Source: Rhodococcus sp. IEGM 1409
Lineage (GTDB): Bacteria; Actinomycetota; Actinomycetes; Mycobacteriales; Mycobacteriaceae
Reading direction: 5' to 3'
Length of the DNA stretch: 64,000 nt
Assembly (NCBI RefSeq): GCF_030056735.1
Contig: NZ_JASHKN010000002.1
Span: 558,001 to 622,000 of the forward strand
Shown here: in pieces, positions 49,586 through 58,782 of the stretch
Numbering within the stretch: the stretch's first letter is position 1
Layout of the letters: every line of letters starts with the position of its first letter
Translations under genes and position numbers: made by a program
Notes under the pieces: generated by a model
Told to the model about the DNA's origin: nothing
Database searches by the model: none
Seen by the model: only the letters and a program-made list of their open reading frames with translations

Positions 49586-50443
49586 TCAGGGGAGCAGTCC
49601 CAACCTGCGGGCGGTGACCACAGCTTCGTGGCGTGAGCTCGCGTCGAGCTTTCCCATCGCGCTCCGCAGGTAGCTTTTCACCGTTTCCGGGCGAAGGGAA
49701 AGTCGTTGGCCGGCTTCGATGTTGGTGCAGCCGAGTGCGACTTGAGAGAGGACGTCCACTTCGCGTGGGGTGAGCATGACGTCGGTTTCGGTGTCGGCAG
49801 TAGGCCGCAGCAGGTTGGCCAGACGCTGGGAGAGTCCGCGGAGTTTCGTCTGTAAGTCGGTATCGGTGACAGTCTGGGCGACACTGCGTAGTTCGGCGTG
49901 AACTCCGCGGATTTCTTCCGAAGACATACCGTCGGCGGTTGTTGCTGCGGCGGCCTGAAGTAGTTGCAGGCGACGGTCGACCTCGTCGCGGATGGCGAAC
50001 TCCATCCCGAGGCGTCGGGATGCGCTGACCATGACGTCTGCCGTGCGGTCGCCCAACGGAGCGGAATCACGGATAGCGGCGTACAAAACGGCGCGCGATT
50101 TGCCGGAAACCATGACCGGAACGGCGATGATCGAATGCAGGCCCTCGCTGAGAACAGGTCGGTCGAAGTGATGAGTGATGGACTGCGAATTGCCGTAGTC
50201 GTTGACGGTGATCGGTGAACCTTGCGCAACGGCGCGCCCGCCCATGCCGGATCGCGGCGGGATTGCCAGACCTTTGAGGTTGTTGGTGCGGGTGCCGACG
50301 AATTCGCTCAGGTGCAGGGTTCCGTCCTGGACCTCGCCTCCGAACAGCACAGGAACAACGCCCTGAGCTGCGATCGTTCGGAGTTCACCTCGCATTGCGT
50401 CCCCGTCGCGGGGACGCAAAAGTGACGAAGCATGTCGATTCAC
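49586..50443 (-). CDS. GAF-LuxR transcriptional regulator
   Basis: A 285-residue regulator: an N-terminal GAF-type sensor (LHSIIAVPVMVSGKSRAVLY, about 95-115), a helical linker, and a C-terminal LuxR helix-turn-helix (LTPREVDVLSQVALGCTNIEAG...SLRPETVKSYLRSAMGKLDA). The GTG at 50443 has AAAGGGG seven bases upstream; a longer reading into the promoter of the neighbour is unlikely. It is divergent from an acyl-CoA synthetase gene, which it probably controls; this GAF-LuxR type regulates catabolic operons in actinobacteria. Confidence 0.86.
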   Translation of the reverse strand: MNRHASSLLRPRDGDAMRGELRTIAAQGVVPVLFGGEVQDGTLHLSEFVGTRTNNLKGLAIPPRSGMGGRAVAQGSPITVNDYGNSQSITHHFDRPVLSEGLHSIIAVPVMVSGKSRAVLYAAIRDSAPLGDRTADVMVSASRRLGMEFAIRDEVDRRLQLLQAAAATTADGMSSEEIRGVHAELRSVAQTVTDTDLQTKLRGLSQRLANLLRPTADTETDVMLTPREVDVLSQVALGCTNIEAGQRLSLRPETVKSYLRSAMGKLDASSRHEAVVTARRLGLLP

Positions 50444-50573
50444 GCAGGTACCCCTTTCTGGGGGTAGTGAAGTTCTCTTGTGAGCTAGATCATAGGGGGT
50501 GAACAGTATGTATGACGAGCCGCCAACGTAACCGGTCGGGCCAACCATACGACGATCGATAAGGAGCAAGTTG

Positions 50574-52196
50574 ATGAGCACCGATCCCACCGCACGGGTG
50601 CGCGAGCTGCTGGACCAGTACGACACCCCGCATGCCAGCGCCGCAGAATTGCTCTGCGATCGGCATCCCGCGGATGGCGTTGCATTCACCGTCGTCGAGG
50701 CAGACCTTAGCTCGGTGGACCTCACTTACGGTCATCTACGTGAGCAGTCAACGCGTTTCGCGGCAGCTCTCGCGGACCTCGGAGTCGAGCCGGGAGACAA
50801 CGTAGCGACTCTCATGGGCAAATCTGCGGATCTCGTGGTCGCTCTCCTCGGAATTTGGCGCCGCGGCGCGGTCCACGTGCCGTTGTTCACGGCATTCGCT
50901 TCGCCCGCTATCGCCTTCCGCCTGACAGCCAGCGGTGCGAAGGTCGTTATTTCCGACGCCAATCAGCTCGACAAGCTCGCGCCGGGTGAGGATATCCCCG
51001 CCGACGCGGCATGGCAGGTCATCGTCGCCGGCGGCGCGGCTGGTGACGAGCTGGACTTCGACGCCCTCCTCGCAGCTCAGGATGCAGAAGACCCGAAGGG
51101 CGCTGCTCAGGCCGTCGGCGGCAACGCACCGATGGTGCAGTTGTTCACCAGCGGCACCACGGGAACTCCCAAGGGCGTGCCGGTACCGGTGCGGGCGCTC
51201 GCGTCGTTCCACGCCTACCAGGAGTTCGGCCTCGACGTCCGTGAGGACGACGTGTTCTGGAACGCCGCGGACCCGGGCTGGGCGTACGGGTTGTACTACG
51301 CGTTGCTCGGTCCCCTTGCCGCGGGAACGCGAAGCGTTCTGCTGCACGCCGGATTCTCCGCGCCGCTGACGTGGCAGATCATCGAGAAGTTCGGTGTCAC
51401 CAATTTTGCGGCCGCTCCGACCGTGTACCGCAGTCTGCGTGCCGACAAGGCGCCGGTTCCGGAAGGCATTTCGCTGCGTCGCGCGTCGTCGGCCGGTGAG
51501 CCCTTGACCCCGGATGTGGTTGCGTGGTCGAAGAACTCGTTGGGCGTCGAGGTCCGTGATCACTACGGCCAGACCGAGCACGGCATGTTCATCGTCAACG
51601 CGTGGGCGGACGGACTCCGCGAGGACGTGCGCCCCGGATCTATGGGTCGTCCGTTGCCGGGTTGGTCTGCTGCTGTGTTGGAAGACAATTCGGATGACAT
51701 CGCACCGGCTCGCACTCAGGGCCGCGTGGCGATCGATACCCACAACAGCCCGTTGATGTGGTTCACCGGATACGTTGATGCCCCGGAGAAGACGAAGCAG
51801 CGATTCAGCGAAGACGGCCGCTGGTACATCACCGGTGATGCCGGAATGACGGACGAGGACGGATTCTTCTTCTTCTCTTCGCGTGATGACGACGTCATCA
51901 TCATGGCGGGCTACCGCATCGGACCCTTCGACGTCGAGAGTGTGCTGGTCATGCACGAGCACGTCATCGAGGCCGCAGTTGTGGGCATGCCCGACGAGTT
52001 GCGCGGTGAGGTCCTCGAGGCGTTTGTCGTTCTACGCGAAGGCGTCGACGGCGACGGCGAACTCGAGAAGGAACTGCAGACGTTGGTGAAGAAGAAGTTT
52101 GCAGCGCATGCATACCCGCGCACGGTGCATTTTGTTCCGAACCTGCCCAAGACCCCGAGTGGCAAGGTTCAGCGGTACATCTTGCGGAAGGGATAA
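50574..52196 (+). CDS. AMP-dependent acyl-CoA synthetase
   Basis: A 540-residue ANL-superfamily enzyme that adenylates a carboxylic acid and makes its CoA thioester. P-loop LFTSGTTGTPKGVP (about 195), GWAYGLYYALLGPLAAG, HYGQTEHG, YITGDAG and the C-terminal PKTPSGKVQRYILR lysine (last about 12 residues) are intact. It is closest to acetate/medium-chain acyl-CoA synthetases. ATG at 50574 has AAGGAG upstream. The divergent GAF-LuxR gene suggests substrate-induced expression. Confidence 0.88.
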   Translation: MSTDPTARVRELLDQYDTPHASAAELLCDRHPADGVAFTVVEADLSSVDLTYGHLREQSTRFAAALADLGVEPGDNVATLMGKSADLVVALLGIWRRGAVHVPLFTAFASPAIAFRLTASGAKVVISDANQLDKLAPGEDIPADAAWQVIVAGGAAGDELDFDALLAAQDAEDPKGAAQAVGGNAPMVQLFTSGTTGTPKGVPVPVRALASFHAYQEFGLDVREDDVFWNAADPGWAYGLYYALLGPLAAGTRSVLLHAGFSAPLTWQIIEKFGVTNFAAAPTVYRSLRADKAPVPEGISLRRASSAGEPLTPDVVAWSKNSLGVEVRDHYGQTEHGMFIVNAWADGLREDVRPGSMGRPLPGWSAAVLEDNSDDIAPARTQGRVAIDTHNSPLMWFTGYVDAPEKTKQRFSEDGRWYITGDAGMTDEDGFFFFSSRDDDVIIMAGYRIGPFDVESVLVMHEHVIEAAVVGMPDELRGEVLEAFVVLREGVDGDGELEKELQTLVKKKFAAHAYPRTVHFVPNLPKTPSGKVQRYILRKG

Positions 52197-52199
52197 AGG

Positions 52200-52985
52200 T
52201 CAGCGCCGACGGATTCTGCCGACCACCATGAGGGCGACCAGGGTGACTGCAAGCAGCAGCGTCGTATTTGCTGCGGCAAGAAATACCTGGCCGCGGTCGG
52301 TGAGTCCGAAGATGCTGACCGGCAGGGTCTTCCATGTCGCCGGATAGACCATGACGGTCGCGCCCAGTTCACCCATCGAGAGCGCGACGGAAAGTCCGGC
52401 GGCCGCACCCAATGCTGGGAGTAGCAGCGGAAGCGTCACTCGCGTCAGTACCCGTACGGGGCCTGCCCCGAGCGATTCCGCAGCCTGGCGGTACGCGGGA
52501 TCGAGCCGTTCCAGTGCCGCAGATACCGCGCTGAATGCAAAGGCGAGCACCAGAACGGTGTGAGCGAGAATCACGATCCACTTGGTACCGCCGAGCAGCA
52601 GTGGACGCTCGTTGAAGGTGATCAGCAGACCCAAGCCGATGGCAACTGAGGGAACTGTAATCGGCAGGTGGAACAGGGCGTCGGTGATGCGCCGCAGCCA
52701 CATCGGTGCCTCACGAGAGGCCAGTGCGGCCCACGTTCCGACGATCAGTGCCAGTACTCCTGAGATGAACGCAGTCTGTAAGCTGACGGTCAGACCGGCG
52801 AAGTTCTCGTCGGACAGGGCAGTCGAGAAGTTCTTTCCGCCGAGATTCGCGGGAAGTGGCCCCGTCCACGATCCGGCCAGCGCAGCTGCGACGACGGTGG
52901 CGATGGGTGCGACAAAAACGACCGCGACGACGAGGGCGAAGAATCCGAGTACGAGAGCCCTAGAGCTTCGTGTCCACAGCAGCAC
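52200..52985 (-). CDS. Aminophosphonate ABC transporter permease (second)
   Basis: A 261-residue permease with six helices and the EAA-type cytoplasmic loop around LERLDPAYRQAAESLGAGPVRVLTRVTLPLLLPAL. It overlaps the upstream permease gene by 26 bases, so both are made together. The transporter type is PhnV-like (2-aminoethylphosphonate). It is the last gene of the operon. Confidence 0.86.
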   Translation of the reverse strand: MLLWTRSSRALVLGFFALVVAVVFVAPIATVVAAALAGSWTGPLPANLGGKNFSTALSDENFAGLTVSLQTAFISGVLALIVGTWAALASREAPMWLRRITDALFHLPITVPSVAIGLGLLITFNERPLLLGGTKWIVILAHTVLVLAFAFSAVSAALERLDPAYRQAAESLGAGPVRVLTRVTLPLLLPALGAAAGLSVALSMGELGATVMVYPATWKTLPVSIFGLTDRGQVFLAAANTTLLLAVTLVALMVVGRIRRR

Positions 52986-53862
52986 GGCTGCCTCCCATCA
53001 ATCTGTTGAAGGTGAATCGGTAGAGGCAGTACAAGCCGAGTGAGAGTGCGACCTGGACGGTCGCGATCACTGCCGCGCCCGGCAAGTCGAAGGTGACGAT
53101 GCCGCGGGTGTAGATGAGGACCGGCAGAGTTACGACATCTTTTGCCCCGGTGAAGAGCACGATGCCGAATTCGTTCAGCGTCATCAGAAGGACGAGCGAT
53201 CCACCGGCCAGGAGCGCTGGCCACGCTTCCGGCATCACCACCTGTCGCAGAACGCGGACGGGTGACGCTCCGAGGCTGGCCGCGACGTCGAGTTGTTCAC
53301 GGGGAATCTGGGTGAACGCGGCCAATAGCGGACGTACGACAAAAGGTGTGAAGAAGGTGATTTCGGCCGCGATGACACCGAACGGTGTGTTGAGGAAATT
53401 CAGCGGGCCGCTCGCGTCGCCGGTGATGCGGACGATCAAGGCGTTGACGGCGCCGGCCGTGCCGTACAGGAACGTGAACGCCAACGTGATCAGGAACGAC
53501 GGCAGGGCGAGCACCGTGTCGATCAATCGCCCCACCGCCTTGGATCCGGCGAAGGGAACGAAGGCAAGCACCAAGGCGAGGAAGGTTCCGAGGACCAGGC
53601 AACCCAGGGTCGACGCCACGGCGATGTGGATGGTCCGCCAGAGTGCGGTTCGGAACAGTTCCGAACCGAGCACCGAAGACCACGTGGACAACCCGGTGCC
53701 GCTGCCGGTGCTCAGGGATTCCGTGAGGACACGCGCGGTGGGATAGACAGCAAACACGAGGACAAGAAGCAATGGTGGTAGCGCCCACCCGATCCGGCGC
53801 CACGGGATCGGGTCTTTGTGTTGGGGCGCAGCGGTTTCGGGGCGTTCCAAGGTTGTCGTCAT
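52960..53862 (-). CDS. Aminophosphonate ABC transporter permease (first)
   Basis: A 300-residue permease: short cytoplasmic start, six helices and the EAA loop IPREQLDVAASLGASPVRVLRQVVMPEAWPALLAGG. The ATG at 53862 overlaps the ATPase stop by four bases (ATGA), showing coupling. PhnU-like within the aminoethylphosphonate uptake system. Confidence 0.86.
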   Translation of the reverse strand: MTTTLERPETAAPQHKDPIPWRRIGWALPPLLLVLVFAVYPTARVLTESLSTGSGTGLSTWSSVLGSELFRTALWRTIHIAVASTLGCLVLGTFLALVLAFVPFAGSKAVGRLIDTVLALPSFLITLAFTFLYGTAGAVNALIVRITGDASGPLNFLNTPFGVIAAEITFFTPFVVRPLLAAFTQIPREQLDVAASLGASPVRVLRQVVMPEAWPALLAGGSLVLLMTLNEFGIVLFTGAKDVVTLPVLIYTRGIVTFDLPGAAVIATVQVALSLGLYCLYRFTFNRLMGGSRAAVDTKL

Positions 53863-55034
53863 GGGTGGCGATCCGCCGGAACCAGGACACTGCCGTCCGT
53901 GGGCAAGACGACGCCAACCTCGGTGTCGACCGACCGCTCGTCGTGGCCTGCAACATCCGCGTCGACGCGGACGTCGTCGAGGCCACGGACAGCCAGCGTC
54001 AGACGCGTCGTCGAACCACGCCAGACGCTCGAGACGATGCGTGCCGGGAGCGATCCTCGCGCGCCGACGCCGGTCACCACTACCGCGTGCGGGCGAACAC
54101 ACAGGTAGGCGTCCATGTCGGACTCCCACTCGATGCGCCCGATCTCGGGTTGAGGGGCATGAGCAGTGAACGGAGCGCCGCCGATCGAGACCAGTGCGGA
54201 AGTGCCGATCACGCGAGTGACCGTGCAGGGCAACAGGTTGGCGCCGCCGAGGAAGGCCGCGGTGAAGCTGGATGGAGGACGCTTCCACAAGGCCTCCGCG
54301 GTGTCGATGTCTGCGAGTCTGGCATTGCGCATCACTGCGATTCGGTCCGCGAGCGCCAGGGCTTCACTCTGATCGTGCGTCACGTAGAGCATGGCGGTGT
54401 CAGGTAGCGCTGCCCGCAGTCTTGCCAGTTCGCCGAGCATGCTCTCGCGTAATTGAGCATCCAGGGCGGCCAGCGGCTCGTCGAGGAGGAGTACTCCGGG
54501 ACGAATTGCCAAGGCGCGAGCGATGGCGATCCGCTGCTGTTGGCCGCCGGAAAGCTCACGCGGCAGCCGCTTTCCGTACGCCGACATCCCGACCATGTCG
54601 AGGGCTTCGGCCACGCGAGGGCCGATCTCCCACCGCGGCACACGGTGGGCTCGGAGTCCGAAGGCCACGTTCTCGGAGACCCTCATGTGCGGGAAGAGCG
54701 CGTACGACTGAACGACGACGCCGATTCCGCGTTGTGCGGGAGGAAGATTAGTGATATTTCGGGTGCCGAGCTTGACCGAACCGGACGTGGGGCGGACAAA
54801 TCCCGCGAGGGCCTTCAGAGCGGTCGATTTGCCGGAACCACTGGGCCCCAGCAGTGCCACAGTTTCACCCGGCGCCACTCGTAGATTGAAATCGACGAGG
54901 GCATGGGTTGCGGTCTTCCCGCGGCCGTAGGCGACGTTGACGCGATCGAAGGTGATGGCCGGAGCGGAATGTTCGATCGCTCCATGGACACCGACGGTCT
55001 CGGGGAGCGTCCGCCCCAGTCTGGTTCTTGCCAT
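53859..55034 (-). CDS. Aminophosphonate ABC transporter ATPase
   Basis: A 391-residue importer ATPase: Walker A GPSGSGKST (about 65-73), LSGGQQQR signature (about 166), Walker B VLLLDEPLAALD, H-loop THDQSEA, then a C-terminal TOBE-like region (from about 265). This build is the MalK/PotA-type, PhnT-like. ATG at 55034 lies three bases after the binding-protein stop (55037). Confidence 0.88.
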   Translation of the reverse strand: MARTRLGRTLPETVGVHGAIEHSAPAITFDRVNVAYGRGKTATHALVDFNLRVAPGETVALLGPSGSGKSTALKALAGFVRPTSGSVKLGTRNITNLPPAQRGIGVVVQSYALFPHMRVSENVAFGLRAHRVPRWEIGPRVAEALDMVGMSAYGKRLPRELSGGQQQRIAIARALAIRPGVLLLDEPLAALDAQLRESMLGELARLRAALPDTAMLYVTHDQSEALALADRIAVMRNARLADIDTAEALWKRPPSSFTAAFLGGANLLPCTVTRVIGTSALVSIGGAPFTAHAPQPEIGRIEWESDMDAYLCVRPHAVVVTGVGARGSLPARIVSSVWRGSTTRLTLAVRGLDDVRVDADVAGHDERSVDTEVGVVLPTDGSVLVPADRHP

Positions 55035-55036
55035 GA

Positions 55037-56086
55037 TCAGCTCCCGGTGGCTTTCTGGTAGGCGGCGATGTCTGCGTCGAGCGAGCTGAGAACGTCGTTC
55101 CAGTTCGGGGTCCACACGTTGACGCCCTGCAGAACTCCTGAAGGCGTGTTCTTGTCGGTGGATTCACCGGTAGCGCTTCGGACGTCCTCGCGGACCGATA
55201 CGCCGAGTGCATCGGTGGCGACGGTCTTCTGGGATTCTTCGGAGAGCAGGAACTTCATGAGCTTCTTGGCCTGTTCGCTGCTCGGTGCGCTCTTGGCGAG
55301 CCCCATCACGTAGGGCAGTGCGATGGTGGTGCGAGTGCCGTCGGCTCCGGCGGGGAAGAAGATGTCGAACTTCGATCCGTCGTCGGCGATGGAGACGAGG
55401 TTCATCTGGACGTCACCGTTGGCGACCAGCAGCTCTCCGTTGCTGACCTTGGGCTGGAGCTTTCCGGTCGAGGACGAGGGTCCGACGTTGTTTGCCTGGA
55501 GCTTTCCGAGGTAGTCGAGTGCGCCTTCCTTACCCATCAGGTGCTGGAGCAGCAAGAGCACCGCGGTGCCGTCGCCGGCCTGGCCGGGCGTGGAGTACTG
55601 CAACTTGCCCTTGAACTGATCTGTGAGCAGGTCGTCCCAAGATTGTGGGGCGGGTGATGCAGTCGGATTGGCAATGAACGAGAGGTAGTTCTCGACGACG
55701 GGTACGTACTTACCGGCGTCGTCCTTCTCGTCGGCCGGAACGGCGGAGGTGTCGATTCCGCTGGGCTCGAGCAGACCTTGCGCGTCGGCCTTCTGGATGA
55801 ATGGCGGCAGGGTGATGATGACGTCGGCCTGTGGGTTGGACTGCTCCTTGTCGACGCGGGAGACGACCTCGCCGGAACCGGCTTCCACCAGGTTGACAGC
55901 AATGCCGGTCTGCGCGGTGAAGGCGTCGAATCTGCCCTTGTACCAACCGGACAGGCCGTCGGCGCTGTAGACGGTGACGGTTTCGGTGTCTGATCCGGCG
56001 GCTGTGCCGGTTCCACCGCAGGCTGTGGTGAACGACAGGACGGACACGGCGAGAGCGGCCGCAGCGATGCTCGGGCGTAGACGCAT
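55037..56086 (-). CDS. Aminophosphonate-binding lipoprotein (PhnS-like)
   Basis: A 349-residue solute-binding protein with a lipobox FTTAC (Cys23). The mature part has the fold of iron/phosphonate-type binding proteins (VTVYSADGLSGWYKGRFDAF, VVSRVDKEQSNPQADV, GKLQYSTPGQAGDG, GDVQMNLVSIADDG). The neighbouring phosphonate enzymes identify 2-aminoethylphosphonate or a relative as ligand; specificity is inferred. Confidence 0.87.
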   Translation of the reverse strand: MRLRPSIAAAALAVSVLSFTTACGGTGTAAGSDTETVTVYSADGLSGWYKGRFDAFTAQTGIAVNLVEAGSGEVVSRVDKEQSNPQADVIITLPPFIQKADAQGLLEPSGIDTSAVPADEKDDAGKYVPVVENYLSFIANPTASPAPQSWDDLLTDQFKGKLQYSTPGQAGDGTAVLLLLQHLMGKEGALDYLGKLQANNVGPSSSTGKLQPKVSNGELLVANGDVQMNLVSIADDGSKFDIFFPAGADGTRTTIALPYVMGLAKSAPSSEQAKKLMKFLLSEESQKTVATDALGVSVREDVRSATGESTDKNTPSGVLQGVNVWTPNWNDVLSSLDADIAAYQKATGS

Positions 56087-56111
56087 GACGATTCCTTCTT
56101 CGGAGGTGAGA

Positions 56112-56789
56112 TCAGGGGTGGGTGAGGAGTTCGGTGAACTCCGTCACGGACGGGACGATGTGGGTGGCACCGGCTTCGCGCAGTTGTTGCTCGTCGTGAG
56201 CGCCGGTCAGAGTTCCGGCAACGATGGATGCGCCGGAGCGAATGCCGCTGAGCACGTCGTTGGACGTGTCGCCGAGTACGGCGATCTGGTGGACGTCGTC
56301 GATCGAAAGTTTGAGCAGCGCAGTCAGAATCAAGTCAGGGAACGGGCGACCCCGACCGGCTTCGGCGGGGGAGAGGGTGAGATCGGCGAGGGTTTCCCAG
56401 CCGAGCGTGACGAGGAGTTTGTCCTGCGTCGATCTGCTGAACCCGGTGGTCAAGGCAACTTTGATGCCGGCCTCGCGGAGTGTGGTTATCGCCTTCTCCG
56501 CGCCGGGGATCGGCTCGGCGAGCCCCTCGTCAATGAGGGAGTCGTACGTGGTTTCGAAGGCGGCGTTCGCGGCCTGGGCGCGGTCTTCGTCACCGAAGAT
56601 CGCCCGGAACACGACGATCTTCGACTGGCCCATCGTGTCGAGGACGTACTGGCGAGCGGCATCGGCTTCCGGGCCTTCGGCGGGCAGCCCGCCGGCTTCA
56701 GCGGCGGCAGCGAAGGCGCGAAGAACCAGTCCGTCGTCGGCGACGGTGGTGCCGGCCATGTCGAGAACGGCAAGGGTGATGGGAGACAT
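56112..56789 (-). CDS. Phosphonatase-like HAD hydrolase
   Basis: A 225-residue HAD protein of the phosphonoacetaldehyde hydrolase-like type. The nucleophile motif is DMAGTT (Asp10; the acid in normal HADs is replaced by alanine as in PhnX), and the cap carries MGQSK with Lys57, matching the Schiff-base lysine of PhnX in MGLLK. GRPFPDLIL and LGDTSNDVLSG complete motifs III-IV. It should split phosphonoacetaldehyde to acetaldehyde and phosphate. It lies between the FAD enzyme and the transport genes. Confidence 0.85.
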   Translation of the reverse strand: MSPITLAVLDMAGTTVADDGLVLRAFAAAAEAGGLPAEGPEADAARQYVLDTMGQSKIVVFRAIFGDEDRAQAANAAFETTYDSLIDEGLAEPIPGAEKAITTLREAGIKVALTTGFSRSTQDKLLVTLGWETLADLTLSPAEAGRGRPFPDLILTALLKLSIDDVHQIAVLGDTSNDVLSGIRSGASIVAGTLTGAHDEQQLREAGATHIVPSVTEFTELLTHP

Positions 56790-56814
56790 GAGAAGTCTTT
56801 CTTGTCAGAAGGAT

Positions 56815-57942
56815 TCAGAGACCGAGCTGGTCGGCAGTTTGTTCTGCCAGTGCCGGGCCGAGCGTCATACCGCGGCCACCGGGGCCGGCAACCACCCAGA
56901 CGTTGTCGGCGGCTTGTGCGCGGTGAACAAGTTGTGAAGGGTCGAGGCACTGGCTGTAGACGCCCGCCCATCGTTTGACGATGGGCGGAAGAGCGCGTCC
57001 CAGAAGTGTTTCCACGACTCCGAACAGATGGCGATAGGGCGCCTCGTCGACGTCGAAGTCGAAGGGCTCCTCGTATTCGTGGGTGTCACCGATGGTCAGG
57101 CCGCCGTGCAAGCGCTGCACGCACAGGAGCTGCATGCGGTGTTCCTCGGCAGTCGGTTCCTGCGGCTGCACTGTGCGAAGGTGATCAAGGGCAGATCCGG
57201 CGAAACCTGGGTAGTAGCGGAAGCTGTCGCCGTCTGCGATTGCGGTGGTGAGTTTTTCACCGAGCGGCGCCGTCTGCATCATCTGAAGGCGCACACGGCG
57301 CAGGGGGAGATCTCCGGCAAGATCACGGGCCAATCCGCCGAGTGTTGCTCCGGGGCAGACGATCACCAGATCGGCTTCGAAGTTGCGGCCGTGGTCGTCG
57401 CGGATGTGTACGCCGGCGCTGGTCGTCGTGATCTCGCGTGCTTCTGTTGCGGGGTGGAAGGTGTAGCGGCCGGTGGCGTCGAGATATGACCGGATGGCGG
57501 GGAGCGCTTGCCGTGACTCGACTGCGGCGTCCAGGGTGCAGTGCAGTCCGCCGAGGAATTTGCCTCGGAGCGCGGGGTTGACGGCGCGAACGGCGTCGGG
57601 ATCGAGGAGCGCGAACCCTCTGGTGTCGGCGTCAGGGCGGCCGAAAACTTCCTGCGCGACTGCGACCTCCTCCTGGGTGCGCATGAGGGTGATGGAGCCC
57701 GCCGGACGGTATCCGACGCCGGGGACACGGGCGGCAAGGTCTGCCCACAGCTCGCGCGAGCGCAACGCGGCTTCGAGCTCGTTGGGAGCTCGCCCGGATA
57801 CCCAGACGAGTCCGAAGTTCCGTACCGTGGCACCGCGGGCTTCCGGCTCGCGTTCGAGATGAATAACCTCATGTCCCCGGCGGATTGCCTCGTCGGCGTG
57901 CGCTGTTCCGAGGATTCCTCCGCCCACAATCAAAATTCGCAT
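56815..57942 (-). CDS. FAD-dependent oxidoreductase of the aminophosphonate operon
   Basis: A 375-residue DAO/glycine-oxidase-like flavoenzyme. The FAD motif MRILIVGGGILGTAHADEA and GGRGMTLGPALAEQTAD near the end are conserved. It belongs to the family found in aminophosphonate operons (TIGR03364-like), for which oxidative deamination of aminophosphonates such as aminoethylphosphonate or its N-methyl form has been proposed. No PhnW transaminase is present, so it likely supplies phosphonoacetaldehyde to the hydrolase. First gene of the operon, behind two operators. Confidence 0.82.
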   Translation of the reverse strand: MRILIVGGGILGTAHADEAIRRGHEVIHLEREPEARGATVRNFGLVWVSGRAPNELEAALRSRELWADLAARVPGVGYRPAGSITLMRTQEEVAVAQEVFGRPDADTRGFALLDPDAVRAVNPALRGKFLGGLHCTLDAAVESRQALPAIRSYLDATGRYTFHPATEAREITTTSAGVHIRDDHGRNFEADLVIVCPGATLGGLARDLAGDLPLRRVRLQMMQTAPLGEKLTTAIADGDSFRYYPGFAGSALDHLRTVQPQEPTAEEHRMQLLCVQRLHGGLTIGDTHEYEEPFDFDVDEAPYRHLFGVVETLLGRALPPIVKRWAGVYSQCLDPSQLVHRAQAADNVWVVAGPGGRGMTLGPALAEQTADQLGL

Positions 57943-57959
57943 GTAGAGATAGTGACGTT

Positions 57960-57971
57960 TGGTCTAGACCA
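57960..57971. promoter_or_regulatory. PhnF/PhnR-type operator 1
   Basis: TGGTCTAGACCA is a perfect 12-bp palindrome 18 bases upstream of the FAD enzyme start. It matches the TGGTATAGACCA half-site pattern known for the mycobacterial phosphonate regulator PhnF at 11 of 12 positions. Confidence 0.85.
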
Positions 57972-58006
57972 AAAAGGGGAATCGAGACGAACTCCAGGTT
58001 AACAAT

Positions 58007-58018
58007 TGGTATAGACCG
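58007..58018. promoter_or_regulatory. PhnF/PhnR-type operator 2
   Basis: TGGTATAGACCG lies 47 bases (centre to centre) from operator 1 and 21 bases before the GntR-family ATG at 58039. It matches the PhnF site at 11 of 12 positions. Confidence 0.83.
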
Positions 58019-58038
58019 AATTCTTGTACGCTTGCGCC

Positions 58039-58782
58039 ATGAATCAGCAGACGTCCACCGGGCCGGGGACCTCGAGCGTCGTGATCGAGCCGGAGCTGAA
58101 GTACTACCGCGTCCGCACCGAGATCGAGACCATTCTCAATGGACTCGACGAGGGTGATTCCGTCCCGTCGGAGCGGGAACTGGCGGCGCGGTTCACCGTC
58201 GCTCGTGAGACGGTCCGTCAAGCGCTTCGCGATCTGCTTGTCGAAGGGCGGATCGAGCGGCGTGGGCGGGGAACCGTCGTCGCGAGTCCGAAATTGGTGC
58301 AGCCCCTCTCGATTCGTTCCTACACCGAGGGCGCGCTGAGCGCTGGGCGAGTGCCCAGTCGTGAAGTCGTGACCTTCGAACGAATGTCGGCCGACGACGG
58401 TCTCGCCACTGAGTTGGGTATCGAGGTCGGCGACACCGTCGTTCATCTCGAGCGTGTCCTCTTCGCCGACGGCGAGAAGATCGGACTCGAATCAACGTAC
58501 TTGCCGGACAGCAGGTTCGGTGAGATGCTCGACGCCTTCGATGCGACGACGTCGCTGTACGCGGCCATCCGCTCCATCGGCGTGGTCTTTGCCTCCGCTA
58601 CCGAACGAATCGAGACGGTGCTCGCCTCACCGCGTGAGGCGACGCTCGTCGAGTCCACCACCTCGATGCCGATGCTTCTGCTGCACAGGACATCCGTCGA
58701 CCCGGAGGGTGTGCCTATCGAGCGGGTGCGCTCGCTCTACCGCGGTGACCGTATTGCTTTCTTGACGACACTGCGGGAGTGA
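58039..58782 (+). CDS. GntR/HutC-family regulator of aminophosphonate uptake (PhnF/PhnR-like)
   Basis: A 247-residue regulator: a GntR winged helix (YYRVRTEIETILN, SVPSERELAARFTVARETVRQAL, RIERRGRGT) and a C-terminal UTRA ligand domain (from about 95: EVGDTVVHLERVLFADGE, IGLESTYLP). It is divergent from the six-gene phosphonate operon, with two TGGT-TAGACC operators between them, one per promoter, so it probably represses both sides until a phosphonate binds. ATG at 58039 is chosen; TTG 58024 lies inside operator-flanking DNA. Its stop overlaps a methyltransferase remnant. Confidence 0.88.
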   Translation: MNQQTSTGPGTSSVVIEPELKYYRVRTEIETILNGLDEGDSVPSERELAARFTVARETVRQALRDLLVEGRIERRGRGTVVASPKLVQPLSIRSYTEGALSAGRVPSREVVTFERMSADDGLATELGIEVGDTVVHLERVLFADGEKIGLESTYLPDSRFGEMLDAFDATTSLYAAIRSIGVVFASATERIETVLASPREATLVESTTSMPMLLLHRTSVDPEGVPIERVRSLYRGDRIAFLTTLRE

